Part shown: positions 1 to 8,854 of the stretch, one piece after another
Layout of the letters: every line of letters starts with the position of its first letter
How positions within the stretch are numbered: position 1 is the first letter of the stretch
The notes under the pieces: generated by a model
Told to the model about the DNA's origin: nothing
Seen by the model: the letters and a program-made list of their open reading frames with translations, nothing else
Databases searched by the model: none
Assembly: GCF_030757795.1 (NCBI RefSeq)
Contig: NZ_JAUQWH010000004.1
Coordinates: 1-64,000 of the forward strand
Direction: 5' to 3'
Source of the DNA: Actinoplanes oryzae
Lineage (GTDB): Bacteria > Actinomycetota > Actinomycetes > Mycobacteriales > Micromonosporaceae
Length of the DNA: 64,000 bases
Translations under genes and position numbers: made by a program

Positions 1-20
1 GCCATCGCCAGCGGGGCGTA

Positions 21-1724
21 CTACGTGCAGACCAACCTTGGTGGGGCCGACCGCGCCGGCGACCCGGCGCTCCCAGCGGCGGCGCCCCCGGACAAGCTCT
101 CATCGGGCGGCGACGAGAGGCCACTTGCCGCCGCTCGGGCTGCGGCGATCGCGCGCGAACGGCGGTGCAGGGCGACCAGGTCGCGGGGGCCGATGCGCCA
201 GCGGGCGCCGGTCAGGAGGCGGAGGAGGGAGGCGCCGTCGGTGGGGTCGGCGAGGACTCGCATGGTGCAGACCACATCGCGTACCTCCGGGGTGTCGAGC
301 AGACCGCCCAGGCCGACCACCTCGACCGGGAGGCCGCGGGCGCGCAGGGCCTCCTCGATGGCGGGGATCTGGCTGCGGACCCGGACCAGGACCGCGCTGG
401 TCGGGCGCTGGTCGACGGGGATGTCGCCGGGCAGCGCGGCGGGGAGGCGGGCGGCGGTGCGCCAGGCGGCCAGCATGCTGTCGGCGATCCAGGAGGCCTC
501 GTCCGCGTACGTCTCCAGCAGCGCGCACGCGACCGTGCGGCGGCCGACCTGGTCGGCGACGCGCTGGGCCGGGATGAGTTCGGCGACCCGGGCGCCGGCG
601 GCGCGCAGCGGGCGGGACAGGGTGTTGGCGACCTGAAGGATCTCGGGGCGGTTGCGCCAGCTCCGGGTCAGCGACAGCACCCAGGCCTCGCGGCCGCCGG
701 GGCCCGTGAACTCGGCCGGGAACCGGTCCAGCGTGCCCGCCGAGGCGCCCCGCCAGCCGTAGATCGACTGGCAGGGGTCGCCGACCGCCGTCACCGGGTG
801 GCCGCCGCCGAAGAGGGCGTTGAGGAGGACGACCTGGGCGTGGCTGGTGTCCTGGTACTCGTCGAGGAGCACGATCTTGAACCGGCCGCGCTCGATCGCG
901 CCGACCTCGGGGTGGTCGCGGGCCACGAGCGCCGCCCGGGCCATCTGGTCGCCGAAATCCATGGCTTCGAGGTCGAGCTTGCGCTGCTCGTACTTCCTGA
1001 CCAGGGGCAGCAGCGTGAGCCGGTGCCGCTGGCGGCCCAGCATGTCGGCGACGTCCTTGTAGACGCGGCCGGGCAGCGACTGCACGTCGGCGAAGAAGCG
1101 GCCGGTCCAGGCGGCCAGGTCGTCCGGGGTGACCAGGTGCTCGGCCAGCTCGCCGGAGAGCGCGAGGACGTCGTCGGTCACGGTGCCGGGGGCGCGGTTC
1201 AGCCCGGTCATCTCCCCCGTGTACGAGCGGACGAGCGAGTCGACGATCTGCCACCGCGCCGCCTCGGTGAGCAGCCGGGCGGACGGCTCGTAACCGGCGC
1301 GCAGGCCGTGCTCGGTGACGACGCGGGCCGCGTACGAGTGGTAGGTCGCCACGGTCGGCTCGCCGGCCAGCGCGTCCTGGCGCCCGAGGCGGCGTACCAG
1401 CTGACCCAGCCGGACCCGGACGCGGTGCGCGAGCTCGCCGGCGGCCTTGCGGGTGAAGGTGAGGCCGAGGATCTCGTCGGGATGGGCGTAGCCGTTGGCG
1501 ACCAGCCAGACCACCCGGGAGGCCATCGTCTCCGTCTTGCCGGAGCCGGCGCCCGCGACGACGAGCACCGGCTCGACGGGCGCCGAGATGATCGCGGCCT
1601 GCTCCGGCGTGGGCGCGTGCAGGCGCAGAAGTCTGGCCAGCTCCACCGGGGTGTAGCGGGGCCCGGCGTCGGCGCGGCGGCGCGGGCGGGGAGCGGCGTC
1701 GGGGAAGAGGGAGGGCTGCGTCAC
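21..1724 (-). CDS. adnB: AdnB-like UvrD-family helicase, prematurely ended
   Basis: AdnB is the main motor subunit of the AdnAB helicase-nuclease that resects DNA double-strand breaks in actinobacteria. Visible motifs are Walker A GAGSGKT (about residues 58-64), LTFTRKAA, Walker B LLDEYQDTS (about 286), VGDPCQSIYGWRG (about 316) and SWRNRPE (about 355). The GTG start at 1724 overlaps the adnA stop as GTGA, so the two are translationally coupled, and the order adnA-adnB matches mycobacteria. The protein is 567 aa and ends in an Ala/Ser/Gly-rich stretch at a TAG at 21-23. AdnB proteins are normally about 1,100 aa, so helicase motifs V-VI and the C-terminal nuclease are absent. A frameshift, a real truncation or an assembly join at the window edge could each explain this. 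Family assignment is sure; the integrity of the gene is not. Confidence 0.8.
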   Translation of the reverse strand: MTQPSLFPDAAPRPRRRADAGPRYTPVELARLLRLHAPTPEQAAIISAPVEPVLVVAGAGSGKTETMASRVVWLVANGYAHPDEILGLTFTRKAAGELAHRVRVRLGQLVRRLGRQDALAGEPTVATYHSYAARVVTEHGLRAGYEPSARLLTEAARWQIVDSLVRSYTGEMTGLNRAPGTVTDDVLALSGELAEHLVTPDDLAAWTGRFFADVQSLPGRVYKDVADMLGRQRHRLTLLPLVRKYEQRKLDLEAMDFGDQMARAALVARDHPEVGAIERGRFKIVLLDEYQDTSHAQVVLLNALFGGGHPVTAVGDPCQSIYGWRGASAGTLDRFPAEFTGPGGREAWVLSLTRSWRNRPEILQVANTLSRPLRAAGARVAELIPAQRVADQVGRRTVACALLETYADEASWIADSMLAAWRTAARLPAALPGDIPVDQRPTSAVLVRVRSQIPAIEEALRARGLPVEVVGLGGLLDTPEVRDVVCTMRVLADPTDGASLLRLLTGARWRIGPRDLVALHRRSRAIAAARAAASGLSSPPDESLSGGAAAGSAGSPARSAPPRLVCT

Positions 1725-4700
1725 GGCTCCACTACCTGGCGGCCATGGCCACTGATCGGGCAACTGCTGCGTACGGGACAGACCCGGCATTTCGAGTTGG
1801 CGACCGCCGAGAACGTCGCGGCGGCCATCGTGTCGGCGGTGCGGCGGACCATCGCGTACGCCCAGGCGGGGTCCTCGGAGTCGGCCAGCGGCAGCTGCAT
1901 CTGCTCGCGCGCCTCCTTGCCCGGCCCGAGCTGCACCAGCGCCGCGCCGCCGCTGGCCGCGCCCTTCTCCAGCCCGTCGAACGCCCCCGCGTCCACGGCC
2001 GCCTGGTAGCCCGCGAGCTGCGCGTGCTCCTCGAGATCCGCGCCGGACACCGTCGTGGTGCGGCCCGTCTTGAGGTCGATCACGACCAGCCGGCCCCGCT
2101 CGTCCACCTCGAGCCGGTCCACCCGGCCGGTGAGCTGGATCGGGCGGTCGGGGCCGTCCAGCCGTACGGTGAACTCGTGCTCGATCGCGAGCAGCCGCCG
2201 CGGGTTCTTGGCGAGCCAGCGCAGCAGCTTGTCCACCATGCCCTGCGCGCGCTCCTGCTCGGGGCCGGCCAGCCACCGCGCCGCCAGCTCGATCTCCTCG
2301 AAGCGGGCGGCGACATACTCGACCAGGCGCTCCCGGTCGGCGTTCGCGTCCTCGGCCAGCATCGCGGCAGCATGCACGAGGTTGCCGACGCCCTGCGCGG
2401 GACCGGCGGGAGCGGCGCCGCCGTGACGTTCGAGCAGCCAGCGCAGGCTGCACCGCATCGCACTCTCCATCGCGGACGGCGTCACCTTGACCGGCTGACC
2501 CGCATCCACCAGCGGCCGGTCGTCGGAGAGCGGCCGCAGCCCCCACCACTCGTCCGGGTGCGCGCCGGGCACGCCCGCCTTGGCCAGCTCGGCAAGCTGC
2601 ACTGCCGCGGCATGCCGCCGGGCGGGCGTCTCCCCCGCCGACACCACGACGGTACGCAACTCCGCGACGAGAGCCGACAACGTCAGCGCCCGGGGCGGCC
2701 GCCCGACCGGCACCTCGAACTCCTCGCCCGATTCCGGCCCTGACGCCGTGGAGCCGTCCTCCTGGGGACCGCTGGCGGCGGACTCGTCCGGGACCAGGTC
2801 GGGGGCGGGCTCGTCCGGGTCGTAGTCGGGGTACGGCTCGGCCGGGCCGGGATCGCCGTCGTCGTCCGGGCCGCCCGGCGACGGGTCCCCGGCACCGCTC
2901 GGGCCGCGCGGCGGCGTATCGCCCGGGCCACTCGGGGGCGTATCGCCCGGACCGCCCGGGTCCTCCGGCGGCGGGTCGTCGCGGCGCACGGGCAGGGCCA
3001 GCTCGGTCAGGAAGCGGCTCGGCTGCTCCTCCCCGTCGGCGCCGCCCACCCCGGCCGACGCGACCGCCGTCACGAGCAGCTGCCGCCGCGCCCGGGTCGT
3101 CGCCACATAGAACAGTCGCCGCTCCTCGTCCAGCAGCGCCGACGTCTGCCCCACCACGGCCGCCGGACCGGCCGCGGGCCGCCCGGCGAGAAAGTCGACC
3201 AGGCGCTCCGAGCCGAGCAGGCTGCCCCGCAACCGCAGGTCGGGCCAGATGCCCTCCTGCACTCCGGCGAGCACCACGACATCCCACTCGAGGCCCTTGG
3301 CGGCGTGCGCGGTCAGCAGGCGCACGGCCTCGCCGCGGTCGGCGCTGGGCGCGATCGAGTCCGCGGGCAGCTCCTGCCCGAGCACATGGTCGAGGAAGAC
3401 CTCGGTGCGCGCGCCCGGCAGCCGGTCCACGAACCGCGCGGCCGCGTCGAAGAGCACCACCATCGCGTCGAGATCCCGATCGGCCGCCTCGGCCCGCCAC
3501 TGACGCGCGCGACCGCCCTCGCCGCCGGGCTCGACCGGGGCGCCGCGGGTGCTCAGGGCGTACCACTTCTCGGCCAGCCCGCTGGCCCGCCAGACCTCCC
3601 ACAGCACGTGCTCGGCAGTCGCCCCGGCGACCGCCGCGGCCTGGCGCGCCGTCTCGATGAGCCGCGACACGTTCTGCGCGGGCAGGGCCCAGCGCCGCTC
3701 GACCATGTCCAGGCCGGCCGGGTCGCGTACGGCATCGACCAGCAGCTCCCCCGACGGCCGCCGGTCGCCCGCCGCCAGGGCCAGCGCGCGCAGCCCCTGC
3801 CGCAGCCGCCGCTCGGCCAGCGGATCGGCCCCGCCCAGCGGCGAGTGCAGCAATGCGACGGCGGCCTCCTCGTCGAGCACCTCGGGGTCGAGCGCGCACC
3901 GCAGCAGCAGCAGGAAGGGAGCCACGGCCGGCTGCAGGTGCAACGGCAGGTCCTCGGCGTGCGTCACGGTCGGCACGCCCGCCGCGGCGAGACCCCGCTG
4001 CAGCGAGGGCAGCTGGAGGCTGGTCGACCGCAGCAGCACGGCCATCCGCGACCACGGCACGCCGTGCAGGAGATGAGCCTCCCGCAGGGCATGAGCAATG
4101 TACGCAGTCTCACTCGTCGACGACCGGAACGTCCGCACGGTCGCCCGCGCCTCGCCGCCCCAGCCTCCCGGCGCCGCAGCCGACGCACCCGCGGCCTCGG
4201 AACCCGGCTCGCTGGACCCCGATCCCGCCGCCTCGCCGACGCCCTCCCGAGTGGACGAATCGCCGGATGCGGACGAATCGCCGGACTCGCGGGGCGCCGG
4301 AATCGCCGCGCCCGCAGGCGGCGCCGCGCCGGAACCCGCGCCCGGAGCCGCGCCGGAGGTGACGCCCGGCGCCGTGTCGGAGGTTACGCCCTCAGAGAGC
4401 GCATCCGGCGCCGTGTCAGAGGTCACGGCTGGGGCCGCATCGGAGAGCGCATCCGGAGCCGCGCCGGAGGTGCCACCCGCAGCGGCGTCGGCCGAGGGCG
4501 GCGGCGGGGGCGCGTGCAACGGCCGGTGCCGCATCCGCCCGCGCATCCGCCGCGCCACCCGGCTCGTCGACTCCAGCAGCGCCGGCACCGCCCGATAGCT
4601 CGTGTGCAACGTCACCGTCTCGGCCACCGCCCCCGACGCCGTCCGGAACCGCGCCGGGAACCCGTCCACCGCCTCCGGGTCCGCGCCCCGGAAGCCGAAG

Positions 4701-5590
4701 ATCGACGAGTCCGGGTCGCCGAACGCCACCAGCGCCTTGCCGCCGCCCGCCACCAGGCCGAGCAGCTCGATCTGCGCCGGGTCGGTGTCGGCCAGCTCGT
4801 CCACGTAGATGTGCTCGAGCCGCCGCCGCTCCGCCTCCAGCAGCGCCGGGTCGTCGGCCAGCAGGCCCGCCGCGGCCCGGACCAGCTCCGCCGGGTCGTA
4901 GGCGGCCGAGCCCCGCGTCGTCACGTCCCGCAGCGCGAGCACCGCGACATACTCCCGGAGGAACCGGGCCGCCGCCGGCCAGTCGTCACGCCCCAGCCGC
5001 TCGCCGAGCCGCGCCAGCTCGACCGGCGTGACACCACGCTCGGCGGCCCGCTGCATCAGGTCGCGCAGCTGCTGGGCGAAGGCCCGGGTGGGCAGCGCCG
5101 GCCGCAGCGCGTCGGGCCACCCCACGGTGTCGGCGGCCTCGTCGTCGCCGACCACCTCCAGCAGCTCCCGGATGATCAGGTCCTGCTCGGGCCCGGTCAG
5201 CAGCCGCGGCGACGGCTCACCCCGCTCGGCCGCGGCCCGGCGCAACAGCCCGAAGGCGTACGCATGGAAGGTCCGCACCAGAGGCTCGTGGAACGCCGCC
5301 CCGCTGAGCCGCGCCTCGATCCTGTCCCGCAGCGCGGCCGCCCCGCGCCGCCCGAACGTCAGCACCAGGATCCGCTCGGGATCCACCCCGGACGCCACCC
5401 GCGCGGCGACCGCCTCCACAAGCGTCGTCGTCTTCCCCGTCCCCGGCCCCCCGACGACGAGCAGCGGCCCCTCCGTGTGCTCGATCACATGCCGCTGCAA
5501 CTCGTCCGCGCGCAGCACATCGGCAGCCGGCGCACTGCGGCGCACAAGCCGGTACGCAGGCCGCCGCACGGCAGCAGGGGTCGAGGTCAC
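1721..5590 (-). CDS. adnA: AdnA helicase-nuclease subunit
   Basis: Partner of AdnB in double-strand-break end resection. Walker A GGPGTGKT (residues 47-55), a degenerate motif II (YVDELADTD), FGDPDSSIFGFRG, HAAKGLEWD (about 760) and YVATTRARRQ (about 830) give a UvrD-like core. The C-terminus carries an AddB-type nuclease, with GRVDR (about 1157) and VIDLKTG (about 1170). One Cys near 1046 (RCSLRW) and three in CRVCPVRSSCP near 1272 fit an Fe-S cluster. At 1,289 aa it is longer than mycobacterial AdnA (about 1,050). The extra length lies in two low-complexity inserts: a Thr/Ala/Pro tandem-repeat stretch at about residues 357-483 and a Pro/Gly/Asp stretch at about 867-963. The GTG start was chosen because nothing coding-like lies upstream. 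The gene is divergent from darT. Confidence 0.9.
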   Translation of the reverse strand: MTSTPAAVRRPAYRLVRRSAPAADVLRADELQRHVIEHTEGPLLVVGGPGTGKTTTLVEAVAARVASGVDPERILVLTFGRRGAAALRDRIEARLSGAAFHEPLVRTFHAYAFGLLRRAAAERGEPSPRLLTGPEQDLIIRELLEVVGDDEAADTVGWPDALRPALPTRAFAQQLRDLMQRAAERGVTPVELARLGERLGRDDWPAAARFLREYVAVLALRDVTTRGSAAYDPAELVRAAAGLLADDPALLEAERRRLEHIYVDELADTDPAQIELLGLVAGGGKALVAFGDPDSSIFGFRGADPEAVDGFPARFRTASGAVAETVTLHTSYRAVPALLESTSRVARRMRGRMRHRPLHAPPPPPSADAAAGGTSGAAPDALSDAAPAVTSDTAPDALSEGVTSDTAPGVTSGAAPGAGSGAAPPAGAAIPAPRESGDSSASGDSSTREGVGEAAGSGSSEPGSEAAGASAAAPGGWGGEARATVRTFRSSTSETAYIAHALREAHLLHGVPWSRMAVLLRSTSLQLPSLQRGLAAAGVPTVTHAEDLPLHLQPAVAPFLLLLRCALDPEVLDEEAAVALLHSPLGGADPLAERRLRQGLRALALAAGDRRPSGELLVDAVRDPAGLDMVERRWALPAQNVSRLIETARQAAAVAGATAEHVLWEVWRASGLAEKWYALSTRGAPVEPGGEGGRARQWRAEAADRDLDAMVVLFDAAARFVDRLPGARTEVFLDHVLGQELPADSIAPSADRGEAVRLLTAHAAKGLEWDVVVLAGVQEGIWPDLRLRGSLLGSERLVDFLAGRPAAGPAAVVGQTSALLDEERRLFYVATTRARRQLLVTAVASAGVGGADGEEQPSRFLTELALPVRRDDPPPEDPGGPGDTPPSGPGDTPPRGPSGAGDPSPGGPDDDGDPGPAEPYPDYDPDEPAPDLVPDESAASGPQEDGSTASGPESGEEFEVPVGRPPRALTLSALVAELRTVVVSAGETPARRHAAAVQLAELAKAGVPGAHPDEWWGLRPLSDDRPLVDAGQPVKVTPSAMESAMRCSLRWLLERHGGAAPAGPAQGVGNLVHAAAMLAEDANADRERLVEYVAARFEEIELAARWLAGPEQERAQGMVDKLLRWLAKNPRRLLAIEHEFTVRLDGPDRPIQLTGRVDRLEVDERGRLVVIDLKTGRTTTVSGADLEEHAQLAGYQAAVDAGAFDGLEKGAASGGAALVQLGPGKEAREQMQLPLADSEDPAWAYAMVRRTADTMAAATFSAVANSKCRVCPVRSSCPISGHGRQVVEP

Positions 5591-5687
5591 GGCACCAATG
5601 AGACCACGCCCCTACGACAACTCCCACCAAGGCCCGGCCGCCATGAACCCGCGACCGTACACGCGGAGAATTGTCGGACCCCCGGCA

Positions 5688-5693
5688 TAGGGT
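5688..5693 (+). promoter_or_regulatory. Candidate -10 (TAGGGT) for darTG
   Basis: TAGGGT, a common actinobacterial -10 form, lies about 77 nt upstream of the TTG start of darT in the adnA/darT divergent gap. No convincing -35 box is visible. Assignment rests on motif and position only. Confidence 0.3.
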
Positions 5694-5769
5694 GACGGGC
5701 CACGGCTTGGTTCGGCGCCACCGCACCGGACCCTGGATCCGACGTGGGAGCGGAGAGGAGGAGGCATCC

Positions 5770-6462
5770 TTGGGCTTTCATGCGGAGTCAGGCTTCGTCG
5801 CGCGCGGGGCCGACCTGCCCCGCCGCGACAACGTCCGGGACTGGATCGCCTGGCACTTCATCCACCGCGACAACCTTGTCCAGCTTCGGGACACCGGCCA
5901 CCTGCTGCCCTCCGCGCTGGTGACTCCCCAGCGCAGCGTGGCCGACCGTGCGGTCAAGGAGCGTCGCGTCTTCTCCGTCCAGCCCGATGCGGAATACCCG
6001 CCGAGCACCGTGCGCGAGCACGTCCCGTTCTATCTTGCCGCAAAATCGCCGATGCTTTTCAAGGTGACGTCTCCGGGTCCGGAAGAATATCGTGCGCCGC
6101 AGCGAGAGCTGGTATTTCTGGGATGTGCGGTAGGCGACGTGATGGACGCGGGTTTCACCTGGTGCTTCAGCAATGCGAACGCATCGTCCCCGCTCGCCGA
6201 GTTCAGTCGCGATCCGGAGCACATCGGCGACTTCGTGGACTTCGATCTGCTCTGCCGGCGGGTCTGGCGCAGGACGTCCGACGATGCCTTCCGGCCGAGC
6301 CGGCGCGCGGCGGAGTTCCTCGTGCTCGGCAGTGTGCCGCTCGCCCTGATCTCCCTCGTGGTGACCCGGCACGAGGAGAACCTTGCCCATGCCAGGGTTA
6401 TCCTGGGCGACGGGATTCCCACCAGGCGCTACAGCGCCACGGACGCACTCTTCTACAGCTGA
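5770..6462 (+). CDS. darT: DarT DNA ADP-ribosyltransferase toxin
   Basis: DarT transfers ADP-ribose from NAD+ to thymidine bases of single-stranded DNA and blocks replication; such systems act in phage defence. The protein shows the DarT layout: an N-terminal NAD-binding segment WHFIHRDNL with H29 and N34, the core VPFYLAAKSPMLF (residues 86-98), and a C-terminal AEFLVLGSVPLALI whose Glu182 is in the position of the catalytic glutamate. I chose the TTG at 5770 because the strong GAGAGGAGGAGG ribosome site at 5753-5764 sits 5-6 nt upstream. The next upstream start gives an unrelated Arg-rich tail. The resulting 230 aa is close to the family length. It lies 16 bp before darG and is transcribed away from adnA. 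Its codon use and lower GC in places differ slightly from neighbours, consistent with transfer. Confidence 0.9.
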   Translation: MGFHAESGFVARGADLPRRDNVRDWIAWHFIHRDNLVQLRDTGHLLPSALVTPQRSVADRAVKERRVFSVQPDAEYPPSTVREHVPFYLAAKSPMLFKVTSPGPEEYRAPQRELVFLGCAVGDVMDAGFTWCFSNANASSPLAEFSRDPEHIGDFVDFDLLCRRVWRRTSDDAFRPSRRAAEFLVLGSVPLALISLVVTRHEENLAHARVILGDGIPTRRYSATDALFYS

Positions 6463-6478
6463 GGGAGGTGAGCGACAA

Positions 6479-7534
6479 GTGATCAATTCCGCAGAGGGCG
6501 ACCTCCTGGCGGCGGACGTGGAAGCCCTGGTCAACACGGTGAACTGCGTCGGCGTCATGGGCAAGGGACTGGCTCTGCAATTCAAGCGCCGCTATCCCGG
6601 GGTGTTCCGCAAATACGAGCAGGCCTGCCGCAACGGCGATGTCCGCACGGGACATATGCACGTGGTTGTCACCGATGAACTGCACGGCCCCCGCTATGTC
6701 ATCAACTTCCCGACCAAGAAACACTGGCGCTCGCCGTCCCGGCTGGAATATATCGACCAGGGCCTGACGGATCTGGTGCGGACGATCCGGGAGCTCGGCA
6801 TAACGTCCATCGCCATTCCTCCGCTCGGTGCCGGTAACGGGGGGCTGCACTGGCCGGACGTGGCTGCCCTCATCGAAAGACACCTCGGCGCCCTGCCCGA
6901 TGTCGATGTTCAGCTGTTCGCCCCGGCCACGGGACCGCGTCCGATCGAGGGCCGGCCGGACATTCGCATGACCTGGGGCCGGGCGGTCCTCATCGACCTG
7001 CTGCAGTCCTATGTCACTCGACGCGCAGCCGCTGAACCGTGGGAGGACCAGGCGGGTGCATCCCACCTGGAGATCCAGAAATTGATGTACTTCGCCAACG
7101 AGATCGAGCCCGCGCTGCGGCTGTCCTTCACGCCGGGCCGGTACGGCCCCTACAGCGAAAGGGTGCGGCACCTCATCCAGGAGATGGAGGGATCGCTGCT
7201 CATGGGCCATGGCGACGGCTCGGCCGCCGTCCTTTCCCTGGAACCCATCGCACCGACCGAGCGCGCACGCACGGAGCTGGCGAACTATCAGGAAAGCGAA
7301 CGAGGGCCGGCCGAACAAGCTCTCGTTCACAAAGTGCTTGAGCAGGTGGCGGGCTTCGAAGGACCGTACGGCCTCGAGTTGCTGGCCAGCACTCATTGGG
7401 TGGTCCATCACGACCGGGCCACCGACGACGCCGCCGAGCGTGTACGCGGATGGACGAAACGCAAGGGTCGCATCTTCACCGACGCCCACGTCAGTGTCGC
7501 CTATGACCACCTTCAACGAGTCGGCGCTCTGTAG
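6479..7534 (+). CDS. darG: DarG macrodomain antitoxin
   Basis: DarG removes ADP-ribose from DNA with its macrodomain and also binds DarT directly. Residues 1-150 form the macrodomain, opening INSAEGDLLAADVEALVNTV with the phosphate-loop GVMGKGLAL and later PPLGAGNGGL. Residues about 160-351 are the DarG C-terminal region that binds the toxin in studied systems (HLEIQKLMYF, PGRYGPYSE). The GTG start at 6479 has GGGAGGTG 8 nt upstream, placed immediately after the darT stop at 6462. The 351-aa length is typical. Together with darT this is a complete two-gene TA operon, and no frameshift is visible in either member. Confidence 0.92.
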   Translation: MINSAEGDLLAADVEALVNTVNCVGVMGKGLALQFKRRYPGVFRKYEQACRNGDVRTGHMHVVVTDELHGPRYVINFPTKKHWRSPSRLEYIDQGLTDLVRTIRELGITSIAIPPLGAGNGGLHWPDVAALIERHLGALPDVDVQLFAPATGPRPIEGRPDIRMTWGRAVLIDLLQSYVTRRAAAEPWEDQAGASHLEIQKLMYFANEIEPALRLSFTPGRYGPYSERVRHLIQEMEGSLLMGHGDGSAAVLSLEPIAPTERARTELANYQESERGPAEQALVHKVLEQVAGFEGPYGLELLASTHWVVHHDRATDDAAERVRGWTKRKGRIFTDAHVSVAYDHLQRVGAL

Positions 7535-7580
7535 CCGTTCGGTGCTGTGGCCTGCCGGAAGCCGAGCGCAACGCGGTTCC

Positions 7581-7596
7581 CCATGCGGGGGCATGG
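7581..7596. terminator. Short hairpin between convergent darG and MFS genes
   Basis: CCATGC-GGGG-GCATGG forms a 6-bp perfect stem in the 62-bp gap between the two convergent stop codons. No T tract follows. A weak bidirectional terminator is the simplest reading. Confidence 0.3.
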
Positions 7597-8796
7597 TCAA
7601 TGCACAGGACGCAGGGTGCGGTGCAGGGCGAGGGCGGCGATTGCCGAGCAGGCGCCCGCCGTGGCGATGGCCATTCCGGGCGGGACGAGTTCGGCCAGGG
7701 CGCCGGCTGCGGCGACGGCCAGGCCCTGGGCGACCATGATGCCCGTGGTGGCCAGGCCGAAGGCTTGGCCTCGGCGGTCGTCCGGGACGGCTTCGAGGAA
7801 GCGCCGCGCCAGCCCCAGCTGGTAGGCCGAGCCGAAGGTTGCCACCGTCAGCACGGCCGCCGCGAGGGTCAGGCCCGGGTTTCCCGCGTACGCGATCAGC
7901 GGCGCGCCCAGCAGCACAGCGAGCCAGGGCGTCAGCCGCTCGCGCCACGCGGGTGCGACGAATCGGGCGATGACCAGGTCGCCGAGCAGCATGCCGCCGG
8001 CCGCCGCGGCGAGGAGCAGGCCGGCGGCGGATTCGCGGCCGAGCGACGCCGTGTACGGGACCACGACGCCCTCGGCGCCGACGGCCAGCGAGGACGGCAG
8101 CCACTGGGCGAGCAGGAGGCGGCGGATCGTGGGCGTGCGGAGCAGGGCCTTGTTGACCTGCCAGGTCGCCTTGACGGTGCCGTGCGCGGCCGTCGTCCGG
8201 GGCGCGAGGTCGGGCAGGCCCCAGCGTGACAGGAGCGCGGAGCCGAGGCAGGCGGCCGCGGCGGCCCACAGCGCGCCGTACGGGCCGGTCGCCGTGATCA
8301 GCAGGCCGCCGACGGCCGCGCCGACGACCTGCATGGCGCCGGAGATGACGGTGAAGAGGGAGCGGCCCAGCACGTACGCGTCGCCGGTGAGCAGGTCGGC
8401 GGTGAGGGCGGCGCGGGCGGCCTGGGCGACCGGGGCGAAGACGCCCGCCGCGAAGACCAGCAGCATCGCGGTGGCCGGGGGCAGCACGCCGAGGGCGAGG
8501 ACGATCACCACGGCCGCCCGGGCCACGTCGTAGCCGGCCATGAGCCTGCGGGGGCGCCAGCGGTCGGCGAGGGCGAGGAGGAACGTTCCGCCGAGGGCCT
8601 GCGGGAGGAAGCCCGACACGTACGCGACGGCGGCCAGCAGCGGGGAGCCGGTGCTCGCGTAGACGAGCACGGACAGCGCCAGCATCTTGACCGTGTCGCT
8701 GATCAGCATCAGGGAGAAGCCGCCGAGGACCGCTCGGAACGCGGGCACGGCGAACACGTCCGAGTAGCGGGCGCGGGGCGGGGCTGCGGTGCTCAT
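7597..8796 (-). CDS. MFS transporter
   Basis: A 399-aa major facilitator superfamily membrane transporter with about 12 hydrophobic helices, a cytoplasmic Arg-rich loop after helix 2 (ADRWRPRRLMAGYD) and a second half beginning near residue 215. The pattern matches MFS exporters of the drug/antibiotic type, but no residue identifies a substrate. It is divergent from a winged-helix regulator gene 58 bp away (8855). That arrangement usually means the regulator controls the exporter. The ATG at 8796 is the first start in a good membrane-protein N-terminus. Confidence 0.8.
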   Translation of the reverse strand: MSTAAPPRARYSDVFAVPAFRAVLGGFSLMLISDTVKMLALSVLVYASTGSPLLAAVAYVSGFLPQALGGTFLLALADRWRPRRLMAGYDVARAAVVIVLALGVLPPATAMLLVFAAGVFAPVAQAARAALTADLLTGDAYVLGRSLFTVISGAMQVVGAAVGGLLITATGPYGALWAAAAACLGSALLSRWGLPDLAPRTTAAHGTVKATWQVNKALLRTPTIRRLLLAQWLPSSLAVGAEGVVVPYTASLGRESAAGLLLAAAAGGMLLGDLVIARFVAPAWRERLTPWLAVLLGAPLIAYAGNPGLTLAAAVLTVATFGSAYQLGLARRFLEAVPDDRRGQAFGLATTGIMVAQGLAVAAAGALAELVPPGMAIATAGACSAIAALALHRTLRPVH

Positions 8797-8830
8797 GGGC
8801 TCACGATCACAGCGGGCGGCGTACCGGGGC

Positions 8831-8836
8831 TAAGGT
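8831..8836 (+). promoter_or_regulatory. Candidate -10 (TAAGGT) of the regulator gene
   Basis: TAAGGT is followed after 7 nt by a GTG at 8844, the spacing seen at many leaderless genes in this window. That GTG reads only five codons before TGA at 8859-8861, so it is not the start of the regulator as sequenced. Confidence 0.4.
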
Positions 8837-8854
8837 TTCGGTGGTGAGCGAAAC

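Noticed and set aside
25-636. Plus-strand frame across the adnB 3' region
   Set aside because: Apart from the first 60 bases its codon use is poor, and it lies antisense to a clear helicase sequence. It is kept only as a hint in the adnB finding.
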